11,229 nucleotides of DNA from an uncultured Alphaproteobacteria bacterium (GCA_944392285.1 CALXWF010000061.1:1-11229); one strand, 5' to 3'; numbered from the stretch's first letter, positions 1-5,684 are shown. The notes: generated from the letters alone by a model not told the origin. Program-made: numbers and translations.

Positions 1-36
1 GAGATGCTGGAGTCGATAGTTGCCAAGCGCAAATGA
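1..36 (+). CDS. Possible C-terminal tail of an upstream gene (partial)
   Basis: The first frame is open from the window edge to a TGA at 34-36 and reads EMLESIVAKRK, which looks like an ordinary basic C-terminus. Eleven codons are too few to identify a family. Bases 1-9 also match the start of the repeat arm at 74-82 (GAGATGCTG), so this may equally be repeat sequence and not coding. Sequence to the left of the window would decide it. Confidence 0.2.
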   Translation, partial: EMLESIVAKRK

Positions 37-66
37 AATGCCGCGCGAGGCTTACGGGACGAATGA

Positions 67-136
67 GCCCTCGGAGATGCTGAAACAAGTTCAGCATGAC
101 AAAAGAGGGCGAGGACTAACAAGTTCAGGGTGACAA
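67..136. repeat. Palindromic intergenic repeat with a partial second copy
   Basis: An 8-base inverted repeat, ATGCTGAA (77-84) and TTCAGCAT (90-97), surrounds the loop ACAAG. A second stem, GCCCTC (67-72) with GAGGGC (105-110), encloses it. Bases 84-102 recur at 118-136 with only two changes (GCAT becomes GGGT), without the left arm, so a truncated copy lies 34 bases downstream. From general knowledge, strings of the type 'CTGAAACAAGTTCAG..TGAC' are dispersed intergenic repeats in several alphaproteobacterial genomes. Copy number in this genome cannot be seen here. Confidence 0.6.
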
Positions 137-159
137 TAAAATGTGTGAGCCTCTCTCCC

Positions 160-210
160 CTGTCATTCCAAAGGCCACGCCCCACAGGACGTGGCACATT
201 TGGAATCCAG
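160..210. repeat. Long imperfect palindrome, likely dispersed intergenic repeat
   Basis: The stem is nested: CTG (160-162) with CAG (208-210), ATTCCAAA (165-172) with TTTGGAAT (199-206), and GCCACG (174-179) with CGTGGC (190-195). A roughly 10-base tip has a possible CC/GG pair. The edges, GTCATTCC on the left and GGAATCCAG on the right, match the style of short palindromic repeats common between genes in Alphaproteobacteria. A transcript from either strand could fold into a hairpin of about 50 bases. It is not followed by a T tract, so it is not a classical terminator. Confidence 0.6.
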
Positions 211-518
211 AAAACTTCTGCTTTAGCAGTCCTTATTTATCCCCCTCTTCCAACCTTTCCCCACCGAGGGGGGAAGAAGAAAATAGGGAAAGCCACCAAG
301 AAGAAAAGGAGAAAAGAGAGCTGAAAGAAAAAGAAGAAAGAAAGCGAATGTATCACCAAGAAAAAAGCACCTGACGCAACAATCTTCATCAATAAAAAAG
401 AATAAAACAAAACATCAAACTTCACACGGTATTATTCTGTGCAAAAAACAAGATAATTAATAAAAAAATAACAATTTTCTGTTTATATTGCCCTCAATAA
501 TAATTTTAAAATTAACGC
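211..518. other. Non-coding stretch: GC hairpin, purine-rich tract, AT-rich tail
   Basis: I see no credible gene here. Short open frames at about 130-425 on both strands are low-complexity (runs of Lys/Glu/Arg, or Phe/Leu on the other strand), have no family resemblance and overlap the repeats. TTCCCC (257-262) pairs with GGGGAA (270-275). Bases 266-344 on + are strongly purine-rich, with uninterrupted runs at 266-283, 298-320 and 323-344. From about 380 the sequence turns very AT-rich, ending in a perfect 14-base AT palindrome at 501-514, just upstream of the promoter for the first barrel gene. Confidence 0.6.
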
Positions 519-547
519 TTGATTATAAAAAAAAATTATTGTATAAA
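519..547 (+). promoter_or_regulatory. Sigma70-type promoter of the first outer-membrane barrel gene
   Basis: A -35 TTGATT (519-524) and a -10 TATAAA (542-547) are separated by 17 bases. The preceding sequence is AT-rich (TAATTTTAAAATTA at 501-514) and could act as an UP element. Transcription would begin near 554 and leave a leader of about 40 bases ending in the ribosome binding site GGAG (584-587). Confidence 0.55.
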
Positions 548-593
548 ATAGACAAATTTCGCAATTTTTATCTAAACAGACTTGGAGACTCTT

Positions 594-1205
594 ATGAAAA
601 AAACTTTAGTTTGTGCAGTTTCTGCCTTAGTTTTGGGCTTAGCCCTCGCCCCCGTTGCCGAAGCTCGTGACGGTGTTTATGTTGCCGTTCGTGGCGGTAT
701 CAGCGACCAAAACATTAAAGACGCCAAAGACAGCGCCATGGATGATGCTTTGGATGAATTAGATTCCGTCGGCATGGTCAGCGGCGCCATCGGTTATAAA
801 TATTCATATTTCCGTGCCGAGTTGGAATATACCTGGCGTGATGACTATTCTGACAACCGTTTCATGGTTGGCGGCTTACTGAATGAAGAACTCAAGAGCT
901 CTTCTTATATGTTAAACGCTTATGTTGACTTTATGCCTGAATATATTGTCAGCCCCTACATCAGCGGCGGTATCGGTTATACCGACATTGAAGTTAATGA
1001 AACCACTATTGACACAGCCTTTGGCAAATCAAAATACACCTGGGATAAAAATGCCTTCACTTGGAGCTTGGGCGCCGGCGCTACCTTGCGCATTAACAGA
1101 TGCCTGAACCTTGATGCCGGTTATCGTTATTTGAACTACGGCAAAATTGAAGGTGCCCGCATGAAAGCACACGAATGGTACGGCGGTTTGCGCTATACTT
1201 TCTAG
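594..1205 (+). CDS. Small outer-membrane beta-barrel protein (porin-family), copy 1
   Basis: Likely an 8-stranded outer-membrane barrel of the OmpA-like/opacity superfamily; its specific role is unknown. The 203-residue product has a clear signal peptide: Met-Lys-Lys, a hydrophobic core at residues 5-20 and an AEA site at 22-24 with cleavage before Arg25. The mature part alternates polar and aromatic residues, as beta-hairpins do (YKYSYFRAELEYTW; GGIGYTDIEV), and ends in YGGLRYTF with the terminal Phe expected for Bam-dependent insertion. I chose ATG 594 because GGAG (584-587) lies 6 bases upstream; the TTG at 582 lies inside the ribosome binding site. The next gene is a paralogue sharing the FTWSLG, NLD.GYRYLN and GLRYTF blocks. 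It has its own promoter and terminator. The family is fairly sure, the function is not. Confidence 0.82.
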   Translation: MKKTLVCAVSALVLGLALAPVAEARDGVYVAVRGGISDQNIKDAKDSAMDDALDELDSVGMVSGAIGYKYSYFRAELEYTWRDDYSDNRFMVGGLLNEELKSSSYMLNAYVDFMPEYIVSPYISGGIGYTDIEVNETTIDTAFGKSKYTWDKNAFTWSLGAGATLRINRCLNLDAGYRYLNYGKIEGARMKAHEWYGGLRYTF

Positions 1206-1218
1206 CTTATATTATGAT

Positions 1219-1249
1219 AAAAGCCCTTGCCCGCCGTGCAGGGGCTTTT
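1219..1249 (+). terminator. Rho-independent terminator after the first barrel gene
   Basis: A 12-pair stem, 1219-1230 with 1238-1249, has one G-T wobble (1227/1241) and a 7-base loop. The stem ends in TTTT, giving the U run. It lies 14 bases after the stop and 33 before the next start, so the second barrel gene depends on read-through or on a promoter I cannot identify. Confidence 0.8.
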
Positions 1250-1281
1250 CTATCTGAAAAAAATTTTAATTGAGGTGTGCA

Positions 1282-1878
1282 ATGAAAAAACTTTTTTTCG
1301 CTTTATTAACCGGCTGCCTTATTGCTGCAGCTGCAACATCTGCCAATGCGCGCGAGCTTTACTTCAGCGTTAAAGGCGGTCTCAGCCACCAAGAAACGGA
1401 AATCAAACCGATTAATGCTTTTGCGCATACAGACACGCAAGACAACCCCTTTGGCAGTTTTGCAATCGGTGTTCGCAGTGGATCCCTGCGCGGTGAGCTG
1501 GAATATACCTATCGCGCCGTAGACAGTGAGATTGATTCCGTTACCGGCAGAGAATATGAGTTTGAAAACCAATCAGCCATGTATAACATGTATTTTGAAA
1601 CTTGTCCGCATTGCGCTTTCAGCCCCTATTTAAGTGTCGGCGCCGGTGCTACTTATATCTCAAGCCGTTATCCGCTTGAAGGCGGCCAAGAGATAAAAAA
1701 TCACAAAACCAACTTTACTTGGAGCTTGGGCGGCGGTGTCGGTATCTTAATAAATCGCCACACCAACCTTGACTTAGGGTATCGTTACCTGAACATGGGA
1801 CGGATTAAAGCCGAAGACGGCACCAAATATGAGATTACAAACCAAGAATATTATATCGGTTTGCGCTATACTTTCTAA
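1282..1878 (+). CDS. Small outer-membrane beta-barrel protein (porin-family), copy 2
   Basis: A paralogue of the preceding barrel: 198 residues, with a signal peptide MKKLFFALL..AAA and an ANA site (21-23) giving a mature start at Arg24. Shared blocks are the mature start (V.GG.S.Q), ELEYTYR (with ELEYTW in copy 1), FTWSLGGG, NLDLGYRYLNMGRI and the C-terminal GLRYTF. The last 20 bases of both genes, through the stop, are identical. One pair of Cys residues (YFETCPHC, around residue 110-113) is present here and absent from copy 1, and could form a periplasmic disulfide. ATG 1282 is chosen because GAGGTG (1272-1277) sits 4 bases upstream; the earlier TTG at 1270 overlaps it. Tandem duplication followed by divergence is the simplest origin. 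Ligand or function is not visible. Confidence 0.82.
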   Translation: MKKLFFALLTGCLIAAAATSANARELYFSVKGGLSHQETEIKPINAFAHTDTQDNPFGSFAIGVRSGSLRGELEYTYRAVDSEIDSVTGREYEFENQSAMYNMYFETCPHCAFSPYLSVGAGATYISSRYPLEGGQEIKNHKTNFTWSLGGGVGILINRHTNLDLGYRYLNMGRIKAEDGTKYEITNQEYYIGLRYTF

Positions 1879-1898
1879 AACAAACACACTTCAAAAAC

Positions 1899-1924
1899 AA
1901 ACCCCCGAGAACCTCGGGGGTTTT
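1899..1924. terminator. Bidirectional terminator between convergent barrel gene and fliP
   Basis: CCCCCGAG (1902-1909) pairs perfectly with CTCGGGGG (1913-1920) around a 3-base loop, extended by AAA/TTT (1899-1901 with 1921-1923). T-rich sequence follows on +, and the A-rich 1891-1901 gives a T run on -. It lies 20 bases after the barrel stop and only 2 bases from the fliP stop on the other strand, so it can end both transcripts. Confidence 0.85.
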
Positions 1925-1926
1925 GT

Positions 1927-2670
1927 TTAATGGAACGAATTAACGAGTGAGCCGGCCAGCAAATACCATCCGTCGACCAACACAAAGAAAATCACCTTAA
2001 ACGGCATAGCCAAGACGGTTGGCGGCAGCATCATCATACCCATAGACATTAAGACAGATGCAATCACCATATCAATAATCAAAAACGGAATAAAAATCAA
2101 AAAACCGATCTCAAACGCGCGCCGCAACTCACTAATCATAAAAGCCGGTATTGCCACTTTCAACGGCGTTTCCGCGACAGATTCTGCGGGTTTTTCCTGA
2201 GCCAAATCCGTAAAGAGCAGCAAATCTTTTTCACGCGTATTTTTAACCATAAATTCCTTAATCGGCTCAGAGGCTTTTTCCAGTCCTTCCGTGAGTTCGA
2301 TTTTTTCATCAAACATGGGCTTAATTCCCTGCTCCCAAGACTTTTCAAAAGTCGGCGCCATAATAAACATGGTCAAAAACAAAGCCAAAGATATCAGCAC
2401 CATATTAGGCGGCGTTGTATTGGTTGACAAAGCGCTGCGCGTAATTGAAAAGACCACGACGATTCTGGTAAATGAGGTCATCATCACCAAAATACTCGGG
2501 GCAATGGAGAGCACCGTAATCAGCGCAATCAGATTAAAAATTCTGGCAGTAGCCGAGCCCGTAGGCGTTTCTGCGACATTTAAGGTCAAGCTCTGCGCCC
2601 AAGCGGAATCAACCAACAAACAAGTCATAAACAAAGCGACCAACGCCGCCAAACACATTTTTTTCTGCAT
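1927..2670 (-). CDS. fliP: Flagellar type III export gate protein FliP
   Basis: FliP forms, with FliQ and FliR, the core export gate of the flagellar type III secretion system in the inner membrane. The 247 residues match the usual length. A signal peptide (1-26, ending AWAQ) is followed by membrane segments at about 45-65 and 90-107, a periplasmic domain at about 108-170, and two C-terminal segments (about 185-207 and 220-245). Family hallmarks are TSFTRIVVV (65-73), TPPN (86-89), PAFMISEL (175-182), GFLIFIPFLIID (189-200) and SMGMMMLPP (209-217). The last carries the methionine cluster that forms the gasket of the closed gate. The start immediately abuts the fliO stop with no good ribosome binding site, so translation is probably coupled. 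No fliQ or fliR follows; a terminator does, so other flagellar genes must be elsewhere. Confidence 0.97.
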   Translation of the reverse strand: MQKKMCLAALVALFMTCLLVDSAWAQSLTLNVAETPTGSATARIFNLIALITVLSIAPSILVMMTSFTRIVVVFSITRSALSTNTTPPNMVLISLALFLTMFIMAPTFEKSWEQGIKPMFDEKIELTEGLEKASEPIKEFMVKNTREKDLLLFTDLAQEKPAESVAETPLKVAIPAFMISELRRAFEIGFLIFIPFLIIDMVIASVLMSMGMMMLPPTVLAMPFKVIFFVLVDGWYLLAGSLVNSFH

Positions 2671-2952
2671 CTATTTTTTAACCCTAACTTCAGAATCCAG
2701 AACCACATTTTGCGTGGCGCCGATTAACAAAAAATATTCTTTGTCATCACACCTTACCAAAGCCAAAGAATTGCGCGCATCGATTCTTTTTGATTCCACA
2801 ATTTCGATTCGGCGTTCATTTTGCAACTTTTGCATAAACCGATTTTTCACACCGCGCACTTCCAAATATTTAACGGCCCAAAGCGTCAGCATCATAAGCC
2901 CCAAAACAAAGGCCAGCGCCAAAACCGCCTTAAAAAACAAAGCCCATTCCAT
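2671..2952 (-). CDS. fliO: Flagellar biosynthesis protein FliO-like
   Basis: FliO is a small, poorly conserved membrane protein that helps assemble the FliP ring of the flagellar export gate. This 93-residue product has one membrane helix (about 8-26), a short basic linker and a cytoplasmic domain with the FliO pattern: IEIVESKRIDARNSLALVRCDDKEYFLLIG (in overlapping pieces, about residues 49-78) followed by NVVLDSEV. I chose ATG 2952 because an AGAG ribosome binding site lies 7 bases upstream and the helix then begins near the N-terminus; the frame also reaches an ATG at 2997. The stop abuts the fliP ATG, the classic fliO-fliP order. The call rests on this position plus the domain pattern. 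Expression is likely from the promoter at 2983-3010. Confidence 0.8.
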   Translation of the reverse strand: MEWALFFKAVLALAFVLGLMMLTLWAVKYLEVRGVKNRFMQKLQNERRIEIVESKRIDARNSLALVRCDDKEYFLLIGATQNVVLDSEVRVKK

Positions 2953-2982
2953 CTTATTCTCTTTACTGTTAAATTTAACCCA

Positions 2983-3010
2983 ATTATAAGCAGGCAAATT
3001 TTATAAGCAA
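2983..3010 (-). promoter_or_regulatory. Candidate promoter of fliO-fliP
   Basis: Read on the minus strand, a -35 TTGCTT (3010-3005) and a perfect -10 TATAAT (2988-2983) are 16 bases apart. The start point would be near 2976, giving a leader of about 24 bases to ATG 2952. The -35 lies inside the left arm of the palindrome at 3005-3026. If this sigma70-type promoter is real, fliOP may be expressed with housekeeping genes and not through a flagellar sigma factor. Confidence 0.5.
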
Positions 3011-3026
3011 CAAACTCCTGTTGCTT
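3005..3026. promoter_or_regulatory. Palindrome shared by divergent promoters (candidate operator)
   Basis: AAGCAACA (3005-3012) and TGTTGCTT (3019-3026) are perfect inverted repeats around a 6-base spacer, centred between fliO and the DUF721 gene. Each arm contains TTGCTT in the orientation of a -35 box for one of the two divergent genes. No T run follows on either side and the flanking genes diverge, so a terminator is unlikely; a dimeric regulator site is the plausible reading. Confidence 0.4.
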
Positions 3027-3048
3027 TGTTGATATTTTCTGCTAAATT
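3021..3048 (+). promoter_or_regulatory. Candidate promoter of the DUF721/DsbA-like pair
   Basis: A -35 TTGCTT (3021-3026) is followed after 16 bases by TAAATT (3043-3048), which has an extended -10 TG one base upstream (3040-3041). Initiation about 7 bases past the -10 would fall at or next to the ATG at 3055, which has no clear ribosome binding site. Confidence 0.4.
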
Positions 3049-3054
3049 AAAGAC

Positions 3055-3594
3055 ATGAATACAAAAAAGACAGAATATATCCCCGGGCAAAGAAACGCCG
3101 CCGACCTGCAGGCGCTGTCACAAACTTTATTGCCTTTTTCCAAGCAGTTATTAGGCGCGCGCGGTTTTGTCACGATAGATATCCTAACCAAGTGGACAGA
3201 GATTGCCGGCGAAGACATCGCGCTTTACAGCTGGCCCGAATGCATTGACTTTAAGCGCGGTGAAAAAAATAACGGCACTTTGTTTTTAAACGTCATCTCC
3301 GGCGCTTGTGCTTTAGAGCTTCAACATCGTGAAAAATTTATCTTAGAAAAAATCAATACCTACTTTGGCTACAATGCTGTATCCAAGCTCAAGATTCTGC
3401 AAACTTCTGCCCCGCCTTCCGCCCCCAAAGAAGATATATCTGCACCACCTGCCAAAAAAACTCTTGTCACCCCGCAAGAAGAAACCTATATTAATGACCT
3501 CAGCCGTGAAGTTTCAAGCCCAAGGTTGCAAGAACTTCTGCGCCGACTGGGAGAAGATGTTTTTACTGATAACCGTAAAGAGAATAAAAAATGA
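3055..3594 (+). CDS. DUF721 / DciA-family protein
   Basis: DUF721 includes DciA, the ancestral loader or operator of replicative helicase DnaB in bacteria that lack DnaC. The 179-residue protein has the family domain at about 19-115: a helical N-terminus, then TKWTEIAGEDIALYSWPECIDF (in pieces, 45-66), a strand NNGTLFLNVISGACALELQH (72-91) and NTYFGYNAVSKLKIL (101-115). A Pro/Ala-rich linker (118-135) and a charged C-terminal tail follow. It overlaps the DsbA-like gene by 4 bases (ATGA). In Alphaproteobacteria a DUF721 gene beside a DsbA-like gene, often near mutY and smc, is a familiar arrangement; neither mutY nor smc lies here. The start has almost no ribosome binding site (AAAGA only). 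The family is fairly sure; the helicase-loading role is inferred. Confidence 0.82.
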   Translation: MNTKKTEYIPGQRNAADLQALSQTLLPFSKQLLGARGFVTIDILTKWTEIAGEDIALYSWPECIDFKRGEKNNGTLFLNVISGACALELQHREKFILEKINTYFGYNAVSKLKILQTSAPPSAPKEDISAPPAKKTLVTPQEETYINDLSREVSSPRLQELLRRLGEDVFTDNRKENKK

Positions 3595-4313
3595 AATTTG
3601 AAAGCATTGTCCGTAAAATCAGCTCTTGGGCAGCAGCCATCATTGTTTATCTGGTTGCCTTGTCCTTTTATCTGAATGCCAAAGGCTTTATTATGGGGCC
3701 GAACAATTATCCGGTTTTGGTGCAAACGGCTCAAGCCGCCGAGCAAACCACACCAAACACCGTGCCCACCAATTTGTCCTTACCGGAAGGTCCTTCGCTT
3801 GGTGCCAAAAATGCCCCGATTACGCTTTATGAATTTTCTTCACTTGGTTGTTTTCACTGCGCGGATTTTCATCTAAAAACACTTCCGGCCTTAGAAAAAG
3901 ATTATATCAAAACCGGCAAACTCCGCGTTGTATATATTGACCTCCCCCTGGAGGCAAAATCCATGCAGGCGGCTCTGACTGCGCGTTGCATGCCGGCATC
4001 AAAATATTTTGACTTTGTTTCCTTGCTTTATAAAAAACAACGCGATTGGTCCATGGCCGGCAACAGCAAAGAAGTCTTGCAAAAACTTGCCGCGCTTAAC
4101 GGCCTGAGTGAAAAAAGTTTCAATGCCTGCATAGATAACAAACAAGCCGCGCAGGAAATATTGGACACACGCCAAAATGCCATCACGCGCTTAGGGCTTA
4201 AGGGCACGCCGACCTTAATTATTGCCACCGCTAAAGAAAGACAAATTTTTAACGGTGCCCCGAGCCTCAAAGAGCTTAAAGATATTTTAAATAAAAAACT
4301 GTCACAAAAATAA
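3591..4313 (+). CDS. Membrane-anchored DsbA-like thioredoxin-fold protein
   Basis: Probably a periplasmic thiol-disulfide oxidoreductase of the DsbA/thioredoxin_4 type. The 240-residue product has one N-terminal hydrophobic helix (about 11-30), which anchors it or is removed as a signal peptide, and a Pro/Thr linker (50-65). The thioredoxin fold starts at GAKNAPITLYEFSSLGC. The active site is CFHC (87-90) and the cis-proline loop is GTPT (Pro207). Helical insertion lies between, as in DsbA. Two more cysteines (133 and 180) could form a structural disulfide. The ATG overlaps the DUF721 stop (ATGA), so translation is coupled; a GTAAAGAGAA stretch upstream can also bind ribosomes. Substrate and redox direction cannot be told from sequence. 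No strong terminator follows, so read-through into atpI 54 bases on is possible. Confidence 0.88.
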   Translation: MKFESIVRKISSWAAAIIVYLVALSFYLNAKGFIMGPNNYPVLVQTAQAAEQTTPNTVPTNLSLPEGPSLGAKNAPITLYEFSSLGCFHCADFHLKTLPALEKDYIKTGKLRVVYIDLPLEAKSMQAALTARCMPASKYFDFVSLLYKKQRDWSMAGNSKEVLQKLAALNGLSEKSFNACIDNKQAAQEILDTRQNAITRLGLKGTPTLIIATAKERQIFNGAPSLKELKDILNKKLSQK

Positions 4314-4367
4314 AAAAAATAAAATTTTTTAATAAGTCAGTAATATTTTTTGTTGTAAGCTACGCTC

Positions 4368-4673
4368 ATGAAAAAGATTCCTGAGGACCTGAAACAAATT
4401 GATGAACGCATAAAAAAGCTGACAGCCCGCGAGCTTGCGGCCAGGAAAGATAAACCCGAGTCAGATTTTGCTTATGCCACCAAAACCGGTTTCAGAATTG
4501 GGACAGAACTGTTATCCGGCGTTTTAGTCGGAGCGGCGGTCGGCTATTTTCTGGACCGTTTGTTCGCGACCAAACCCTTGCTGTTAATAATTTTTCTGTT
4601 CCTTGGCGGTGCTGCGGGATTCTTAAACGTATACAGGTTTGTAAAAAACGAAGAACGGCGCAAAAAGGAGTAA
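4368..4673 (+). CDS. atpI: ATP synthase accessory protein I (AtpI/AtpZ family)
   Basis: A small inner-membrane protein at the head of F0 operons, thought to help c-ring assembly or cation supply. The product has 101 residues: a charged N-terminal helix (1-35, with ERIKKLTAREL), one membrane helix at about 46-62 (GTELLSGVLVGAAVGYFLD) and a second at about 70-90, then a basic tail NEERRKKE. The GTEL..G...G...GYFLD pattern is typical of the family. ATG 4368 is the only possible start: an in-frame TAA lies at 4356-4358 and no other Met occurs in the protein. No ribosome binding site precedes it, which suggests a leaderless message. It lies 6 bases before atpB, whose ribosome binding site overlaps its last codons. 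Confidence 0.87.
   Translation: MKKIPEDLKQIDERIKKLTARELAARKDKPESDFAYATKTGFRIGTELLSGVLVGAAVGYFLDRLFATKPLLLIIFLFLGGAAGFLNVYRFVKNEERRKKE
4665..4670 (+). promoter_or_regulatory. Ribosome binding site deciding the TTG start of atpB
   Basis: AAGGAG ends 9 bases before TTG 4680. The next ATG (4692) is 21 bases away, too far for this site. The residues encoded between them (SNP) also fit the family N-terminus, so TTG is the real start. Confidence 0.75.
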
Positions 4674-4679
4674 TCTGAC

Positions 4680-5402
4680 TTGTCCAACCCGATGGAACAA
4701 TTTGTCATTAAGCCGATAATTCCGATTAAAGTCGGCGATATTGACATATCTTTTACCAATTCGGCCTTATTTATGGTCCTGGCGGTAGTTGTCTCAACAC
4801 TTTTGCTCGGTTTTTGCATCCGCAAACGCACCATCGTTCCCTCGGTTGCACAATCGATTCCCGAAACAATATATGAGTTTATCAGTTCTCTGATAAAAGA
4901 AAATGTCGGCCCCGAAGGGTTAAAATATTTTCCCTTTATCTTTACGGTATTTTTATTTGTAGCTTTCGGCAACTTACTCGGCCTTCTGCCCTATGCTTTT
5001 ACCTTTACCTCACATTTGGCGGCAGTCGGCGGTTTATCTGTAATTGCGCTGTTGTTTAACATCATTATCGGCATCAAGAAAAAGAAGCTCGGCTATCTGC
5101 GTACCTTTATGCCGAGAGGGATTCCGGCTGCTCTGGCACCGTTGATTATCCCCATTGAGATGATTTCATTTTTAAGCAAACCTTTCAGCCTGACGGTTCG
5201 TCTTGTGGCAAATATGACGGTTGGTCATATTATGCTCAAGATTATTGCAGGCTTTGTACTGGCTTTGGGCATCGGCGGAATTATCCCCATTGCCTTTAAC
5301 GGCTGCATTGTGGTTTTTGAAATGTTCATTGCCCTTTTGCAAGCCTTTATCTATACAGTTTTAAGCTGTATTTATTTAGGTGACGCGATACATAGTCACT
5401 AA
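4680..5402 (+). CDS. atpB: ATP synthase F0 subunit a
   Basis: Subunit a forms the proton half-channels against the c-ring in the inner membrane. The 240-residue product matches the alphaproteobacterial length and pattern. The N-terminus SNPMEQFVIKPIIPI is followed by about five membrane segments and by LTVRLVANMTVGHIMLK (171-187). There Arg174 is the essential arginine (E. coli Arg210) and Asn178 and His183 are conserved neighbours. Also typical are PRGIPAALAPLIIPIEMIS (145-163) and the C-terminal YLGDAIHSH. It uses a TTG start. Its position between atpI and atpE is the standard F0 order. One small change is VGH in place of the AGH seen in many relatives. Confidence 0.97.
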   Translation: MSNPMEQFVIKPIIPIKVGDIDISFTNSALFMVLAVVVSTLLLGFCIRKRTIVPSVAQSIPETIYEFISSLIKENVGPEGLKYFPFIFTVFLFVAFGNLLGLLPYAFTFTSHLAAVGGLSVIALLFNIIIGIKKKKLGYLRTFMPRGIPAALAPLIIPIEMISFLSKPFSLTVRLVANMTVGHIMLKIIAGFVLALGIGGIIPIAFNGCIVVFEMFIALLQAFIYTVLSCIYLGDAIHSH

Positions 5403-5451
5403 TATAATTATGTAAAATTTTGCAACTCAAACCAAAAAACAGGAGAAGAGA

Positions 5452-5673
5452 ATGGAACCTATGGCTTATATCGGCGCCGGAATGTGCGCTTTGAGCATGA
5501 TGGCCGCCGCCTGGGGTGTTTCACAGGTATGGACGACAATTATTTCAACGGTCGGACGCAATCCGCAGGTCAAAAAAGAAGTTGATATTTACGGTTGGGC
5601 AGGCTTTGCCGCGGTAGAAGCTATTGCTTTGTATGCCTTGGTTATTGCCTTGGTTATGTTGACCGGAAATTAA
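5452..5673 (+). CDS. atpE: ATP synthase F0 subunit c (ring proteolipid)
   Basis: Subunit c forms the rotating ring that carries protons. The 73-residue hairpin has helix 1 (about 4-34), the polar loop GRNP (35-38) and helix 2 (about 48-71) with the proton-carrying Glu56 in AAVEAIALYALVIAL. The helix-packing motif, usually GxGxGxG in Alphaproteobacteria, reads A18-A-A20-W-G22-V-S24, with Trp21 and Trp27 as bulky additions. The residue after Glu56 is Ala and no liganding Gln or Ser is placed as in sodium-type rings, so proton coupling is the default. The ribosome binding site AGGAGAAG lies 4-11 bases before ATG. A stable hairpin follows 12 bases after the stop, possibly raising the yield of this high-copy subunit over its neighbours. 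Confidence 0.97.
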   Translation: MEPMAYIGAGMCALSMMAAAWGVSQVWTTIISTVGRNPQVKKEVDIYGWAGFAAVEAIALYALVIALVMLTGN

Positions 5674-5684
5674 TTTTGGTTTTA

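Noticed and set aside
130..425. Short open frames on both strands in the leading non-coding region
   Set aside because: Low-complexity products (Lys/Glu or Phe/Leu runs), no ribosome binding sites, and overlap with palindromic repeats.
582..593. TTG start four codons upstream for the first barrel gene
   Set aside because: The TTG lies inside the ribosome binding site of ATG 594, and the signal peptide begins properly at MKK.
1219..1256. Promoter for the second barrel gene inside the terminator (TTGCCC 1227, TATCTG 1251)
   Set aside because: Both boxes are weak matches with 18-base spacing, and the -35 lies in the terminator stem; not enough to call.
2291..2989. Long open frame of 232 codons on + opposite fliO-fliP
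   Set aside because: It is antisense to two genes with clear flagellar motifs, has no ribosome binding site, and its product lacks any recognisable pattern.
4544..4972. 142-codon open frame on - opposite atpI/atpB
   Set aside because: It is a shadow of two well-conserved ATP synthase genes with no independent support.
5452..5673. Sodium-type ATP synthase ring
   Set aside because: The residue after Glu56 is Ala, and Gln25 does not line up with the sodium-binding Gln when the GRNP loop is aligned; proton coupling is the simpler reading.
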